Source: Vibrio renipiscarius (GTDB taxonomy: Bacteria > Pseudomonadota > Gammaproteobacteria > Enterobacterales > Vibrionaceae). Taken from it: a stretch of DNA of 64,000 nt. Shown piece by piece: positions 41,280-51,200 of this stretch. The position numbers and the translations under genes were made by a program. The stretch is from contig NZ_JTKH01000013.1 of assembly GCF_000827885.1 (NCBI RefSeq), forward strand, positions 1-64,000, written 5' to 3'. The notes under the pieces were generated by a model, which was not told the origin of the DNA, did not search any database, and was given only the letters and a program-made list of their open reading frames with translations. Position 1 is the first letter of the stretch. The number at the start of each line of letters is the position of its first letter.

Positions 41280-41623
41280 ACTCACAGGGCGTGGGTTAGG
41301 AATTCTAGGCTAGGAAGGTCTCCACGGATGCAAGCAATGAATGCTTGGCAGTCAATAAGGATATTGGGTAGGTAGGATACCTGCTCAAATAAGGATGGTT
41401 GACTCGTCTAACGGTTTAGACAGGGAAACGGATCAGGCTGAGGATTAGCCCAGTAACAGGATGTTGAAAAGGAAAGCCAAAACTCATCAGGATGATGGCA
41501 AACAACACCTTTTGGCAGGGAAAGCACTAAGAACAAATGGAATTTTGGAGTACAACTTTTTGTACGACTCAGTTTTGCCCTTGTGGCATTTAGAAAGCGA
41601 TAGGCCATCTATCGCTTTTTTTA
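41280..41623 (+). ncRNA. CsrB/CsrC-type CsrA-sequestering small RNA
   Basis: About 345 bases carrying some fifteen GGA motifs, many as AGGA, AGGGA or ACGGAT in predicted hairpin loops (for example GGTAGGTAGGATACC at 41371-41385, and CAGGAT at 41458 and 41489). The RNA ends in a strong terminator, stem AAAGCGATAG / CTATCGCTTT with GCCAT loop and a T-run (41594-41622). A possible promoter is TTGTTT (41246), 16 bases, TAAAGT (41268), giving a start near 41280. Such RNAs bind many copies of CsrA. Vibrio has several (CsrB, C, D); I cannot say which one. No canonical VarA/GacA box (TGTAAG-N6-CTTACA) is evident. Confidence 0.85.
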
Positions 41624-41721
41624 TCTCTATTTTTTACCAATTTGACGATAAATTGCACAATAGTACTCCACTCTAAGCTGACTTTCTGGTATGTTTCGCA
41701 TCCCCGTTTGAGGATGTAAAG

Positions 41722-42360
41722 ATGCACCAATGTCCGCTTTGTCAAAGCAATCACACACATCACTACTTTGAAGACAAACACCGCCAGTATCTAGAATGCT
41801 CGAACTGTGCATTGGTCTTTGTGAATCCAGAGCAGCGATTGGATGCGAAAGCAGAAAAAGCGCATTATGATCTGCACGAAAATAACCCGAATGACATGGG
41901 TTATCGCCGCTTTTTGTCACGCATGGCAGACCCGATTTGTCAGCGTGTGGCACCTCAATCTCACGGGTTAGATTTTGGTTGTGGGCCAGGACCAACACTT
42001 TCAATAATGTTGGAAGAGCTGGGCCATACCATGAAATTGTACGATATTTACTATCACCCAGAGCGTTCGGTGTTAGCACAACAGTACGATTTCGTGACTG
42101 CTACAGAAGTGATTGAGCACTTATATGAGCCAGCTCAAGTGTGGCAGCAATGGTTGAATTTAGTTAAGCCCGGTGGCTGGCTTGGTGTTATGACCAAGAT
42201 GGTTATCGATGTAGGGGCGTTTGCTCATTGGCATTATAAAAATGATCTCACTCATGTGATCTTTTTTAGCCAGGCAACGTTTGAATACTTGGCAGAGCGG
42301 GATAAGCTCGAACTTGAATTTGTAGGAAATGATGTAATTTTACTGAGGAAAGCCCAGTAA
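41722..42360 (+). CDS. SAM-dependent methyltransferase with N-terminal zinc ribbon
   Basis: A 212-aa protein. An N-terminal CxxC...CxxC ribbon (Cys4, Cys7, Cys26, Cys29) precedes a class I methyltransferase fold with motif I GLDFGCGPGPT (about 82-92) and VTATEVIEHLYEP, the methyltransferase_23 pattern. The substrate is unknown. The stop TAA overlaps the yihI start by one base (TAATG), so it is coupled to yihI and the DUF2489 gene. Confidence 0.88.
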   Translation: MHQCPLCQSNHTHHYFEDKHRQYLECSNCALVFVNPEQRLDAKAEKAHYDLHENNPNDMGYRRFLSRMADPICQRVAPQSHGLDFGCGPGPTLSIMLEELGHTMKLYDIYYHPERSVLAQQYDFVTATEVIEHLYEPAQVWQQWLNLVKPGGWLGVMTKMVIDVGAFAHWHYKNDLTHVIFFSQATFEYLAERDKLELEFVGNDVILLRKAQ

Positions 42361-42929
42361 TGAGTCGTAGTAAAAAATCTAGAACAGGCGGCCCTGCTGC
42401 TGATGTTATCGTTGTTCGTAACCGTACCCAATCTGATGTTGAAGGTCGTGAACGTAAACGAGACAAAAAACGTAAAGGTTTGAAAACGGGTTCGCGTAAC
42501 GCTGAAACCAAACAAACTAAACAACAGCATTCAGCTCAACAGCGCGATCCTCGCTTAGGCAGCAAGAAGAAAATTCCTCTTATTGTGACTGAAGTGAAAA
42601 AACCAACGAAAGCTGAGCGTCGCGTTAGCGCAGCGCAAGAGCTGGAAATGTTGGAAAATGATGCACAACTTCTTGTTTTGCTTGATCGTATCGAAGACGG
42701 TGAGAACCTAGGTTCTGGTCTACAGAAGTACGTTGATGAAAAACTGAACCGCATCGAAATGCTGATGAAGCAACTGGGTCTTTACGAAGAAGACATCGCT
42801 GACGATGTTGACGACGAAGAAGAAGAGATGCCAGTACCGGCAACGAAAAAAGTAGCGAAAAAATCGAACTCAGACGAAGATCTTCTGTCTGAATTTGAAT
42901 CGTTCGATTTCGACCAATTTAAAGGATAA
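42360..42929 (+). CDS. yihI: Der GTPase-activating protein YihI
   Basis: A 189-aa very charged protein. The basic, disordered N-terminus begins SRSKKSRTGGPA, and the central helical domain has KPTKAERRVSAAQELEMLENDAQLL, both typical of YihI. The acidic C-terminal part ends DLLSEFESFDFDQFKG. In E. coli YihI stimulates GTP hydrolysis by Der (EngA) and so tunes 50S assembly; another assembly GTPase gene, engB, is nearby. The next gene starts 8 bases downstream. Confidence 0.94.
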   Translation: MSRSKKSRTGGPAADVIVVRNRTQSDVEGRERKRDKKRKGLKTGSRNAETKQTKQQHSAQQRDPRLGSKKKIPLIVTEVKKPTKAERRVSAAQELEMLENDAQLLVLLDRIEDGENLGSGLQKYVDEKLNRIEMLMKQLGLYEEDIADDVDDEEEEMPVPATKKVAKKSNSDEDLLSEFESFDFDQFKG

Positions 42930-42937
42930 CAGCCAGT

Positions 42938-43426
42938 ATGAATGTAACCTTATTAGCCTTTGTCGGTGGAATTATTATTCTAGGCTTAGCGTCTTACGCA
43001 GGTTACCTTCTGCTCCAGCTGAAGAAGCAAAAGGAATTGCAGCTTAAACATAAAAAGCTAGCGATTGAAAAACGTAACGCGAATATCTTTGAAAATGTCA
43101 CCACACTTTGTATGGCGGGCGTTCAAGGACAATGCGATTTATCAGAAATCAGCATTCGCGTTTACTGCATTATGGATTACGTTCAAGGCGATGACCGTAT
43201 TGACTTCGATACGAAGTTTCCGGCTACCGCAGAGCTTTACCATATCGTGAAGGACATGGCGCGTGGTGAAGACCGCCAAGCGCTGCCAAAACAACAGCGT
43301 ATGCAACAGAATTTGGCCCGTCAAAAAGCAGAATCTCGCCTGCAAGATGCGATTGTTGATGAATTAAAACAGCTGCAAGAAACTGTGAAGCCGCTCAACA
43401 ATCAAATCAATATTCAAATGCTTTAA
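42938..43426 (+). CDS. DUF2489-type membrane-anchored protein
   Basis: A 162-aa protein with one N-terminal membrane helix (about 5-27), a basic region (KKQKELQLKHKKLAIEKRN) and a mostly helical cytoplasmic domain with CMAGVQGQCDLSEISIRVYCIMDY. It resembles the DUF2489 family, which I recall next to yihI and hemN in gammaproteobacteria. Function unknown. Probably co-transcribed with yihI. Confidence 0.78.
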   Translation: MNVTLLAFVGGIIILGLASYAGYLLLQLKKQKELQLKHKKLAIEKRNANIFENVTTLCMAGVQGQCDLSEISIRVYCIMDYVQGDDRIDFDTKFPATAELYHIVKDMARGEDRQALPKQQRMQQNLARQKAESRLQDAIVDELKQLQETVKPLNNQINIQML

Positions 43427-43457
43427 GCCCAACCGGTAGTTTAACCGAACGATAAAT

Positions 43458-43491
43458 CGCGATCACTGGCTCTTAACGGTGAGTGATCGCG
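43458..43491. repeat. 10-bp inverted repeat before hemN
   Basis: Perfect inverted repeat CGCGATCACT / AGTGATCGCG with a 14-base spacer, 32 bases after the DUF2489 stop. No T-run follows, so it is not a standard intrinsic terminator. It could be a Rho-linked or processing hairpin, or a protein site. Confidence 0.5.
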
Positions 43492-43613
43492 GTAGCAGTT
43501 CTGAGTTTTACTACTCAAAAAACGGTTTGCTTTCGTTTCTCCCGTTTAGGGCTATGGCAAAATGGACCGTTCACATAACCATGACCTTTCAGTCACAAAG
43601 TGGAAATATCACC

Positions 43614-45002
43614 ATGTCGCAGCAAGTAGTCGCAAGCCAACAAATTGTGTGGGATCAAACCGTTCTAGATAAATACAACTATTCTGGGCCGCGTTACACA
43701 TCTTACCCAACCGCATTAGAGTTTCATGAAGCTTTTACGGTGGCAGACTATGACATGGCATGCGCAGCATACCCAGATAGACCACTTTCGCTTTATATCC
43801 ATATCCCGTTTTGTCATAAGCTTTGTTACTACTGTGGTTGTAATAAGGTGATTACGCGTCATGCGCACAAAGCGGATGAATACTTGGATGTATTAGAGGC
43901 TGAAATCCGCACACGCGCTAGCTTGTTGCAAGGTCGCCGTGTGACACAATTGCATTTTGGTGGTGGTACGCCGACGTTCTTATCCAAAGCGCAAATCAGC
44001 CGTGTAATGGCGATTCTACGTGGTGAATTTGATTTCGATCCAACCTCAGAAATCAGTATTGAAGTAGACCCGCGTGAAATTGAGCTTGATGTGCTTGATC
44101 ACCTACGTGGCGAGGGCTTCAACCGTCTTAGCATTGGCGTGCAAGATTTTAATAAAGAAGTACAAAAGCTGGTTAACCGCGAGCAAGATGAAGATTTCAT
44201 CATTGCGATGGTTAAGCGCGCTAAAGAGCTCGGTTTTCGTTCGACTAACCTTGATCTGATCTACGGACTGCCAAAGCAGACCAAAGATTCTTTTGCTGAA
44301 ACCCTAAAGCAAGTGCTTGAGATGCAACCCGGTCGTCTATCGGTGTTTAACTACGCTCACATGCCGCAATTGTTTGCTGCCCAGCGTAAGATTAAAGATG
44401 AAGACCTGCCACAAGCGTCTGAAAAAATGCATATCCTGCAAGATACCATCGCGACCTTAACAGGGGCGGGTTATCAGTTTATTGGTATGGATCACTTTGC
44501 TCTGCCAGAAGATGAACTTGCCGTGGCGCAACGTGAAGGCATTTTGCACCGTAACTTCCAAGGCTATACCACCCAAGGTGAATGTGATTTGGTCGGTTTC
44601 GGCGTTTCTGCGATTTCCATGATTGGTGATGCGTACGCGCAAAACCAGAAAGAGCTGAAAAAGTACTACGAGCAAGTGAACGATCAGCGCCATGCCTTAT
44701 GGAAAGGTGTTTCACTGGATAACGATGATTTGATTCGTCGTGAAGTGATCAAGCAGCTGATTTGCAACTTTAAGCTCGATAAAAAATTCATCGAAAAAGA
44801 GTTTAAGCTTGAGTTTAACCGTTACTTTGCTCAAGACTTAGATTTGCTGCAAACCTTCATTAATGATGAGCTGGTGGAAGTTGATGAGAATGAAATTCGC
44901 GTGACGCTACGTGGTCGTTTATTGATTCGTAACATCTGTATGTGTTTCGACAAATACCTACGTGACCGTGCTCGTCAGCAGCAATTCTCTCGTGTGATTT
45001 AA
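43614..45002 (+). CDS. hemN: Oxygen-independent coproporphyrinogen III oxidase HemN
   Basis: A 462-aa radical-SAM enzyme for anaerobic haem synthesis, decarboxylating coproporphyrinogen III. Cluster Cys67, Cys71 and Cys74 (CHKLCYYC) plus Cys76 match E. coli HemN. N-terminal YSGPRYTSYPTA and FGGGTPTFLSK are family blocks. I chose ATG 43614 since the E. coli protein (457 aa) starts at the same point; the open frame extends to 43479 but the extra 45 residues have no family character. A hairpin follows. Confidence 0.96.
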   Translation: MSQQVVASQQIVWDQTVLDKYNYSGPRYTSYPTALEFHEAFTVADYDMACAAYPDRPLSLYIHIPFCHKLCYYCGCNKVITRHAHKADEYLDVLEAEIRTRASLLQGRRVTQLHFGGGTPTFLSKAQISRVMAILRGEFDFDPTSEISIEVDPREIELDVLDHLRGEGFNRLSIGVQDFNKEVQKLVNREQDEDFIIAMVKRAKELGFRSTNLDLIYGLPKQTKDSFAETLKQVLEMQPGRLSVFNYAHMPQLFAAQRKIKDEDLPQASEKMHILQDTIATLTGAGYQFIGMDHFALPEDELAVAQREGILHRNFQGYTTQGECDLVGFGVSAISMIGDAYAQNQKELKKYYEQVNDQRHALWKGVSLDNDDLIRREVIKQLICNFKLDKKFIEKEFKLEFNRYFAQDLDLLQTFINDELVEVDENEIRVTLRGRLLIRNICMCFDKYLRDRARQQQFSRVI

Positions 45003-45026
45003 TCAAGAGAGAACGAATAAAATTTA

Positions 45027-45050
45027 AAAGCCACGCATTTGCGTGGCTTT
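45027..45050. terminator. Hairpin between hemN and ilvY
   Basis: Stem AAAGCCACGC / GCGTGGCTTT with an ATTT loop between convergent genes; T-runs are short on both sides, so strength is uncertain. Confidence 0.75.
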
Positions 45051-45055
45051 GTCGT

Positions 45056-45946
45056 TTAAGGCGTTATGAATTTTTCTTGCGCCACTTTCCACAATGCCTT
45101 GATTAGCGGGTTGTCTAATTGCGATCGCTTGCAGCATACGCCAAGTTCAAAAGGGGCAATCGAGGCGACTTTTAAGCGATCGATTTTATCTCTTACTGGG
45201 CTGTTGTTGATCACCACATCTGGCGCAATACCCACGCCGCACCCAAGCGCAACCATGCTCACGATGGCTTCGTGTCCCGAGACTTGAGCGTAAATGTTGG
45301 GCTTAATCTTCATTGCTTTAAACCACGTGTTGGCGCGCTCACGTGCCGTTCCGGCCTCTGGGACGATAAACGGAATCTGACTCCAGTTAGGCCTTTCTTG
45401 TTGTAGCTCTTGCGCAAAATGGCTTACGCCGGCAGGCGCAATGACTGACAGCGGTATCTCACTGATGATCTCAAACTCGACCCTCGAAGGCAGTTGGCTC
45501 GGCATGGCTGAAATCGCAATGTCGGCTTCGTCATTGAGTACCTTATCGATCGCTTGAGCGGGGTCGCCGGTTGAGAGTTTAAATTCAATAAAGGGATGCT
45601 GAAGGCGAAACTCAGAGAGTAACTCAGGCAAGTGGCTATAACTGGCGGTGACGGAACAAAACAGGCGAATTTCGCCCTTAAGTTCTTTGTTTTGATCGAG
45701 GAATTGCACTTGATAATTTTGCCATTCCGCGAGGATGTTCAGCGCTACGGGCAATAATTTTTTACCTGATGGCGTGAGCTCAACGCTGCGATTGTCTCGC
45801 AAAAATAATGCTTGGCCAGATTCCGCTTCCAATTTTTGGATCTGACGACTTAACGCTGAAGGGCTAATGTGCATCGCTGAGGCCGTCTTAGCAAAGTTTT
45901 TACTTTCACATAAGTGAATGAAAAGCTGCAGGCTCTTTATGTTCAT
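45056..45946 (-). CDS. ilvY: LysR-type activator IlvY
   Basis: A 296-aa regulator, the length of E. coli IlvY (297 aa). The N-terminal HTH is KTASAMHISPSALSRQIQKLE followed by RDNRSVELTPSG; the effector domain follows. It is divergent from ilvC, its known target, which settles the assignment. IlvY activates ilvC with acetolactate or acetohydroxybutyrate as inducer in E. coli. The start at 45946 fits family length. Confidence 0.95.
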   Translation of the reverse strand: MNIKSLQLFIHLCESKNFAKTASAMHISPSALSRQIQKLEAESGQALFLRDNRSVELTPSGKKLLPVALNILAEWQNYQVQFLDQNKELKGEIRLFCSVTASYSHLPELLSEFRLQHPFIEFKLSTGDPAQAIDKVLNDEADIAISAMPSQLPSRVEFEIISEIPLSVIAPAGVSHFAQELQQERPNWSQIPFIVPEAGTARERANTWFKAMKIKPNIYAQVSGHEAIVSMVALGCGVGIAPDVVINNSPVRDKIDRLKVASIAPFELGVCCKRSQLDNPLIKALWKVAQEKFITP

Positions 45947-45961
45947 TTCGTTACGTCCATG

Positions 45962-46010
45962 TTGCATAAGTTGCAATTACTAATTGTGAATATATCACTT
46001 TAAGCAATTT
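45962..46010. promoter_or_regulatory. Probable IlvY operator region between ilvY and ilvC
   Basis: TTGCATAAGTTGCAATTAC (45962-45980) and AAGCAATTTG (46002-46011) place several TTGCAA-like half-sites with a GTGAATATATCAC core in the divergent gap. E. coli IlvY binds tandem AT-rich operators with TTGCAA-type arms; the match is by eye. Confidence 0.4.
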
Positions 46011-46090
46011 GATGTCTGTTTTAGTATCAGGTCATTCGGTAAGCAAAATTACCGACCCAATGGACATTATTCTTAAAGGAGAGCCCTACA

Positions 46091-47575
46091 ATGGCTAACT
46101 ATTTCAACACCCTAAACTTGCGTGAGCAGCTAGACCAACTTGGTCGTTGTCGTTTTATGGACCGTTCAGAGTTTGCAACAGAAGCAGATTTCTTGAAGGG
46201 TAAAAAAGTAGTCATTGTGGGTTGTGGCGCTCAAGGTCTTAACCAAGGCCTTAACATGCGTGACTCTGGCCTAGACGTCGCATACGCGCTTCGCCAAGCG
46301 GCGATTGACGAGCAGCGTCAGTCTTACAAGAATGCGAAAGAGAATGGCTTTGAAGTGGCGAGCTACGAAGCACTCATTCCACAAGCAGATCTCGTGGTTA
46401 ACCTCACGCCAGATAAACAACACACCAACGTGGTTGAAACGGTGATGCCGTTGATGAAGCAAGGTGCTGCGCTTGGTTACTCACATGGCTTCAACATCGT
46501 TGAAGAAGGCATGCAAGTTCGTTCAGACATTACCGTTGTTATGGTTGCACCTAAGTGTCCAGGTACGGAAGTTCGTGAAGAATACAAACGTGGTTTTGGT
46601 GTACCAACGCTGATCGCAGTTCACCCAGAGAACGATCCAAAAGGTGAAGGTTGGGATATCGCGAAAGCATGGGCAGCGGCAACCGGTGGTCACCGTGCTG
46701 GCTGTCTAGAGTCTTCATTCGTTGCGGAAGTAAAATCAGACCTAATGGGTGAGCAAACCATCCTGTGTGGCATGCTGCAAGCGGGTTCAATTGTTTGTTA
46801 CGAGAAGATGGTTGCAGAAGGTATCGACCCAGCATACGCCGGTAAACTGCTGCAATTTGGTTGGGAAACCGTAACAGAAGCACTGAAATTCGGTGGCATC
46901 ACGCACATGATGGACCGTCTATCAAACCCAGCAAAAATTAAAGCGTTTGAGCTTTCAGAAGAGCTGAAAGATCTGATGCGTCCACTGTACAACAAGCACA
47001 TGGATGACATCATCGAAGGCGAGTTTTCTCGCACCATGATGGCCGATTGGGCAAACGATGATGTGAATCTACTAGGTTGGCGCGCAGAAACCGGTGACAC
47101 CGCGTTTGAGAACTACCCAGATTCAAATATCCAAATTTCAGAGCAAGAGTACTTTGATAACGGCATCCTAATGGTAGCAATGGTCCGTGCAGGGGTTGAG
47201 CTGGCATTTGAAGCCATGACCGCATCAGGCATCATCGATGAGTCAGCGTACTACGAATCACTGCATGAATTGCCGCTAATCGCCAACACGGTTGCGCGTA
47301 AGCGTCTATACGAAATGAACGTGGTTATCTCAGATACGGCAGAATACGGTAACTACCTATTTGCGAACGTTGCGACGCCGCTATTGCGCGAGAAGTTCAT
47401 GCCATCAGTCAACATTGATGTGATTGGTAAAGGCTTAGGTGAAGAGTCAAACCAAGTCGACAACCAAAAGCTAATTGATGTGAATGATGCTATTCGCAAC
47501 CACCCAGTGGAATACATTGGCGAAGAGTTGCGTGGTTATATGACGGATATGAAGCACATCGCTGTGGGCGGCTAA
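46091..47575 (+). CDS. ilvC: Ketol-acid reductoisomerase IlvC (class II)
   Basis: A 494-aa enzyme of isoleucine and valine synthesis using NADPH. The Rossmann motif is [21 protein letters not shown] (about 38-58). It has the long, duplicated C-terminal domain typical of class II enzymes such as E. coli IlvC (491 aa). A strong ribosome site AAAGGAG precedes the ATG. It is controlled by divergent ilvY; other ilv genes are not in the window. Confidence 0.98.
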   Translation: MANYFNTLNLREQLDQLGRCRFMDRSEFATEADFLKGKKVVIVGCGAQGLNQGLNMRDSGLDVAYALRQAAIDEQRQSYKNAKENGFEVASYEALIPQADLVVNLTPDKQHTNVVETVMPLMKQGAALGYSHGFNIVEEGMQVRSDITVVMVAPKCPGTEVREEYKRGFGVPTLIAVHPENDPKGEGWDIAKAWAAATGGHRAGCLESSFVAEVKSDLMGEQTILCGMLQAGSIVCYEKMVAEGIDPAYAGKLLQFGWETVTEALKFGGITHMMDRLSNPAKIKAFELSEELKDLMRPLYNKHMDDIIEGEFSRTMMADWANDDVNLLGWRAETGDTAFENYPDSNIQISEQEYFDNGILMVAMVRAGVELAFEAMTASGIIDESAYYESLHELPLIANTVARKRLYEMNVVISDTAEYGNYLFANVATPLLREKFMPSVNIDVIGKGLGEESNQVDNQKLIDVNDAIRNHPVEYIGEELRGYMTDMKHIAVGG

Positions 47576-47751
47576 TCTCATTGTGTTAGGGGATAACTTC
47601 GTTGTTTGATGTGCTCATTTACTTTCGTAAACTGCGCGCATCATCCTAGAATTTATCGCCTATCCCTGCGAGATGAATGTCGAGAGGATATTGGCCCGCA
47701 GAGCTAAATGTATTCCAGACCGATTTAGGTCAATAAATAAAAACAGCATAC

Positions 47752-47786
47752 AAAAAAGGCTTACTCCAATGGGGTAAGCCTTTTTT
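47752..47786. terminator. Bidirectional terminator between ilvC and ubiK
   Basis: A 13-bp stem AAAAAAGGCTTAC / GTAAGCCTTTTTT with a 9-base loop, between convergent genes. Confidence 0.92.
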
Positions 47787-47822
47787 ATGTTCTCACGGTT
47801 GCGCTATGGCTTTGGCGAGCGA

Positions 47823-48074
47823 TTATTTTTCTGCGATTTTTGCTTCTAGATCAGAAAGTTTCTTTTCCATTTCAGTCAGCTTTTGGCGAGTACGCAGCAG
47901 CACTTGAGTTTGCACATCAAACTCTTCGCGGCTGACTACATCTAGCTTGTTTAGCTGACCTTGGATAACTTGACGAACTTTTTGGTCAACGTCTGAGCCT
48001 AGGTCTTTCACTGGCTGAGGCATTGAATCATGAATTTGTTTTGCGATTTGCTCTAATTTTTTTGGGTCAAACAT
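47823..48074 (-). CDS. ubiK: Ubiquinone biosynthesis accessory factor UbiK (YqiC)
   Basis: An 83-aa protein of the BMFP/YqiC family: an amphipathic N-terminal half (FDPKKLEQIAKQIHDSMPQ) and a C-terminal coiled coil (RTRQKLTEMEKKLSDLEAKI). UbiK trimers bind UbiJ and are needed for efficient aerobic ubiquinone synthesis; ubiJ lies at 29.5 kb. Single gene. Confidence 0.93.
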   Translation of the reverse strand: MFDPKKLEQIAKQIHDSMPQPVKDLGSDVDQKVRQVIQGQLNKLDVVSREEFDVQTQVLLRTRQKLTEMEKKLSDLEAKIAEK

Positions 48075-48198
48075 GGGGTGAACACTCCTGTATCGTTGGT
48101 TTCATTTTATGTAATTGATACGCGAAAGTCGCCACTTTGATGGTAAAAAAAGCGAGTCTTTACCCGCAGTCGAATAACATGGTCGCTATTTAGGGCAT

Positions 48199-48221
48199 AA
48201 AAAAGGCCACCGAAGTGGCCT
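48199..48221 (-). terminator. Terminator after the RND pump gene
   Basis: Minus-strand stem AGGCCAC / GTGGCCT with a TTCG tetraloop and six T. Confidence 0.88.
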
Positions 48222-48240
48222 ATAAAACAGTGGTAAGTGC

Positions 48241-51200
48241 TCAGCTGCGGCTGCTAATTTCGCGGCATGCGGCTTTGGCTTCATCCACTCGAGCGAGTTT
48301 TTCGAGATCTTTATCTTCAACAAAGACCGGTAATGGTTTGTGCTGTTCTGCAAGGTAGCTATAAATAACCGGCAGTACGAACAGGGTAAACAAAGTACCA
48401 ATCGCCAGACCGGCAACGATAACAATACCAATACTAAAGCGCTGCTCGGCACCCGCTCCGGATGCGTAGAGCAAGGGCACAAGACCTGCAATCATTGCCG
48501 CTGTCGTCATCAAGATAGGGCGTAGACGCACTTTTGCTGCCTCTTTTACCGCATCAATACGAGATAGCTTATTGTGCAGCTGCTCTTCCTTGGCAACTTC
48601 ACAAATCAAGATACCGTGTTTGGTGATCAAACCCACTAAGGTGATTAACCCCACTTGCGAGTAGATATTCATCGTCGCGGTTCCCCATGCCAGAGCGATG
48701 AGTGCCCCACATATCGCCAACGGTACGGAAACCATGATAACGATTGGGTCTCGTATCGATTCGAACTGAATGGCCAATACCAAGAAGATGATCGCGAGCG
48801 CCAAACCAAAGGTCGCGTACAGCGCGCTTCCTTCTGTTACATACTGACGAGCTTCACCCATGTAATCATGGTTGTAGCCAGACGGTAGGCTATTTTGCGC
48901 CACATCTTCAAACCAATTGATGGCATCGCCCATCGCCACGCCAGGGGCAGGGACGGCGCCAATTGAAGCCGAATTCAATTGGTTGAAGTGAGGTAGAGCA
49001 CGAGGGGCTGCAACCACATCAATGGTAATCAAGCTACCTAGAGGAATCGAATTACCATCTGCCGTTCTCAGATAGTAGTTGTTCATTGATTCAGGGTTTA
49101 GACGCCATTTACGCTCAACTTGAGGGATAACTTCGTATGAACGACCATTGAGGTCGATACGGTTTACGTAGCCATCGGCCATCATGGTACTTAAGGTGAT
49201 ACCGATATCTTGCATCGTCACACCGTAGGCACCGGCTTTGTCTTTATCGATACTGATTTTCATTGTGGCAGAGCCATAGTTCAAATCGAGATCAGAGTAG
49301 ACAAATAATGGGCTTTTCATCACTTGCGTCAGAACATCGCTGGTAATGGTAAACAAACTTTCAAAGCTGTTTGGTGTGGTAATCACAAACTGAATGGGTA
49401 AGCCTGAACCGGCCCCTGGTAACTCGGGCATCTGGAATGCAGTGACGGCCATTCCCGGAACACTAGACACTAAATCGCCCACGCGCTTGGTCACTTCAGC
49501 TTGGCTCGCTTCACGTTGGCTCCACGGTTTCAGAGTTGCCAAACCAAATGCTTGGTTAGAATTGGGTACCCCAGTAAATACCTGAGCATATTCCACTTCA
49601 GGTTGGTCGGATAAGATTTTATTCACGTCGTTCATGGTATTTTGAATGTAATCCAAGTTGGCATTCGCTGGGGCGGTGCCCATTAATACCACGACGCCTT
49701 TATCCTCTGATGGGGCCAGTTCGCTTGGGATAAACGAAAACAGCACAGGCAAGACCGCAAACACGATAAACGCAAAGCCAATCACAACAGGACGATGCTT
49801 CATGACCGCGCTCAGCATGATGTCATAGCGATTGGTCATTCGTTCCAATATGCCATGCACTTTTTGCTCGAACTTGCTTGGTTTGTCGGTCGCCTTGAGC
49901 ATCTTTGAACACATCATTGGCGAGAGCGTTAGTGCGATAATACCTGAGACGAATACCGCCCCTGCAAGGGTGAGTGCGAACTCTGAAAACAGTGCACCGG
50001 TAATCCCTCCCATTAAGGCGATTGGCGCGTATACCGCCCCTAGCGTCAATGTCATGGCGATAACGGGTACTGCGATTTCACGTGTGCCAATAATCGCCGC
50101 GCGAAATGGCGATTCGCCTTCTTTGATATGACGGTCGACGTTTTCTAGAACCACGATCGCATCATCGACCACCAGACCGATGGCCAATACCATCGCCAGT
50201 AGGGTCATCAAGTTCCAAGAAAAGCCCATGGCCTGCATGACCATTGCGACACCAATCAGAGAGAGTGGGATGGTCACAATCGGAATCACAACGGCACGGA
50301 ACGAACCCAAGAAGAGTGTGATCACCACCAATACAATCAGCGCTGCTTCAAGAATGGTTTTGATTACCTCTTGAATCGATTCGTTGATTGCGACGGTAGA
50401 GTCGTACATCACGTTCATCTTGATGTTGCTTGGTAGGTTACGCTCAAGTTGAGGTAGCAAGGCAAGGACATCGGCGGCAATGTTGATTGGGTTGGCACTT
50501 GGCGCGGCATTGATAGCGGCGACTACCGCCTCTTGGCCGTTGGCACTGGCTCGATAAACATCGTGACTTTTCTCTAGCGTCACTTTAGCAATGTCGCCCA
50601 AACGGATCACATTACCTTGGCCTGTTTTCACCACCAGTGCTTTTAGTTCATCGACGTTTGATACTTGCGTATCGGCACTGCCGTTGTACAACACAAATTC
50701 ACCGACAGCTTGACCCGTGGCGGATTGGTAGTTGTTGGCACTTAAGACGCCCATAACATCGGTTGCGGTGAGATCAAGCGCGCCCATTTTGTACGGATCA
50801 AGCCAAACACGCAGTGCGTATTTCATCCCGCCGTACATATCCACTTTTGACACCCCATTAACGGTGAACAATTGAGGATTAATCACACGCTCAAGGTAAT
50901 CGGTAATCTGGCTCGAAGAGAGCTCATCACTGGTAAAGCCAATATAAAGTACCGCGGTTGTTGAACCGGTCGACATCGTAACGGTTGGGTCTTCCGCTTC
51001 TTTAGGAAGTTGAGATCGCACCGAGTTGGTTTTCGCCAAAATATCAGATAAGGCCGCATTGGGGTCGGTATTGAGCTTCATATTGACGGTGATCGTCGAT
51101 TGGCCCAATACAGACGATGAGGTCATGTAATCAATATTGTCGGCTTGTGCGACGGCTTGCTCCAAAGGTTGGGTAATAAAACCTTGGATCAAGTCAGCAC

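Noticed and set aside
41461..41676. Plus-strand 71-aa ORF after cytochrome c4
   Set aside because: It lies across the GGA-rich RNA and its terminator; no ribosome site and no protein-like composition.
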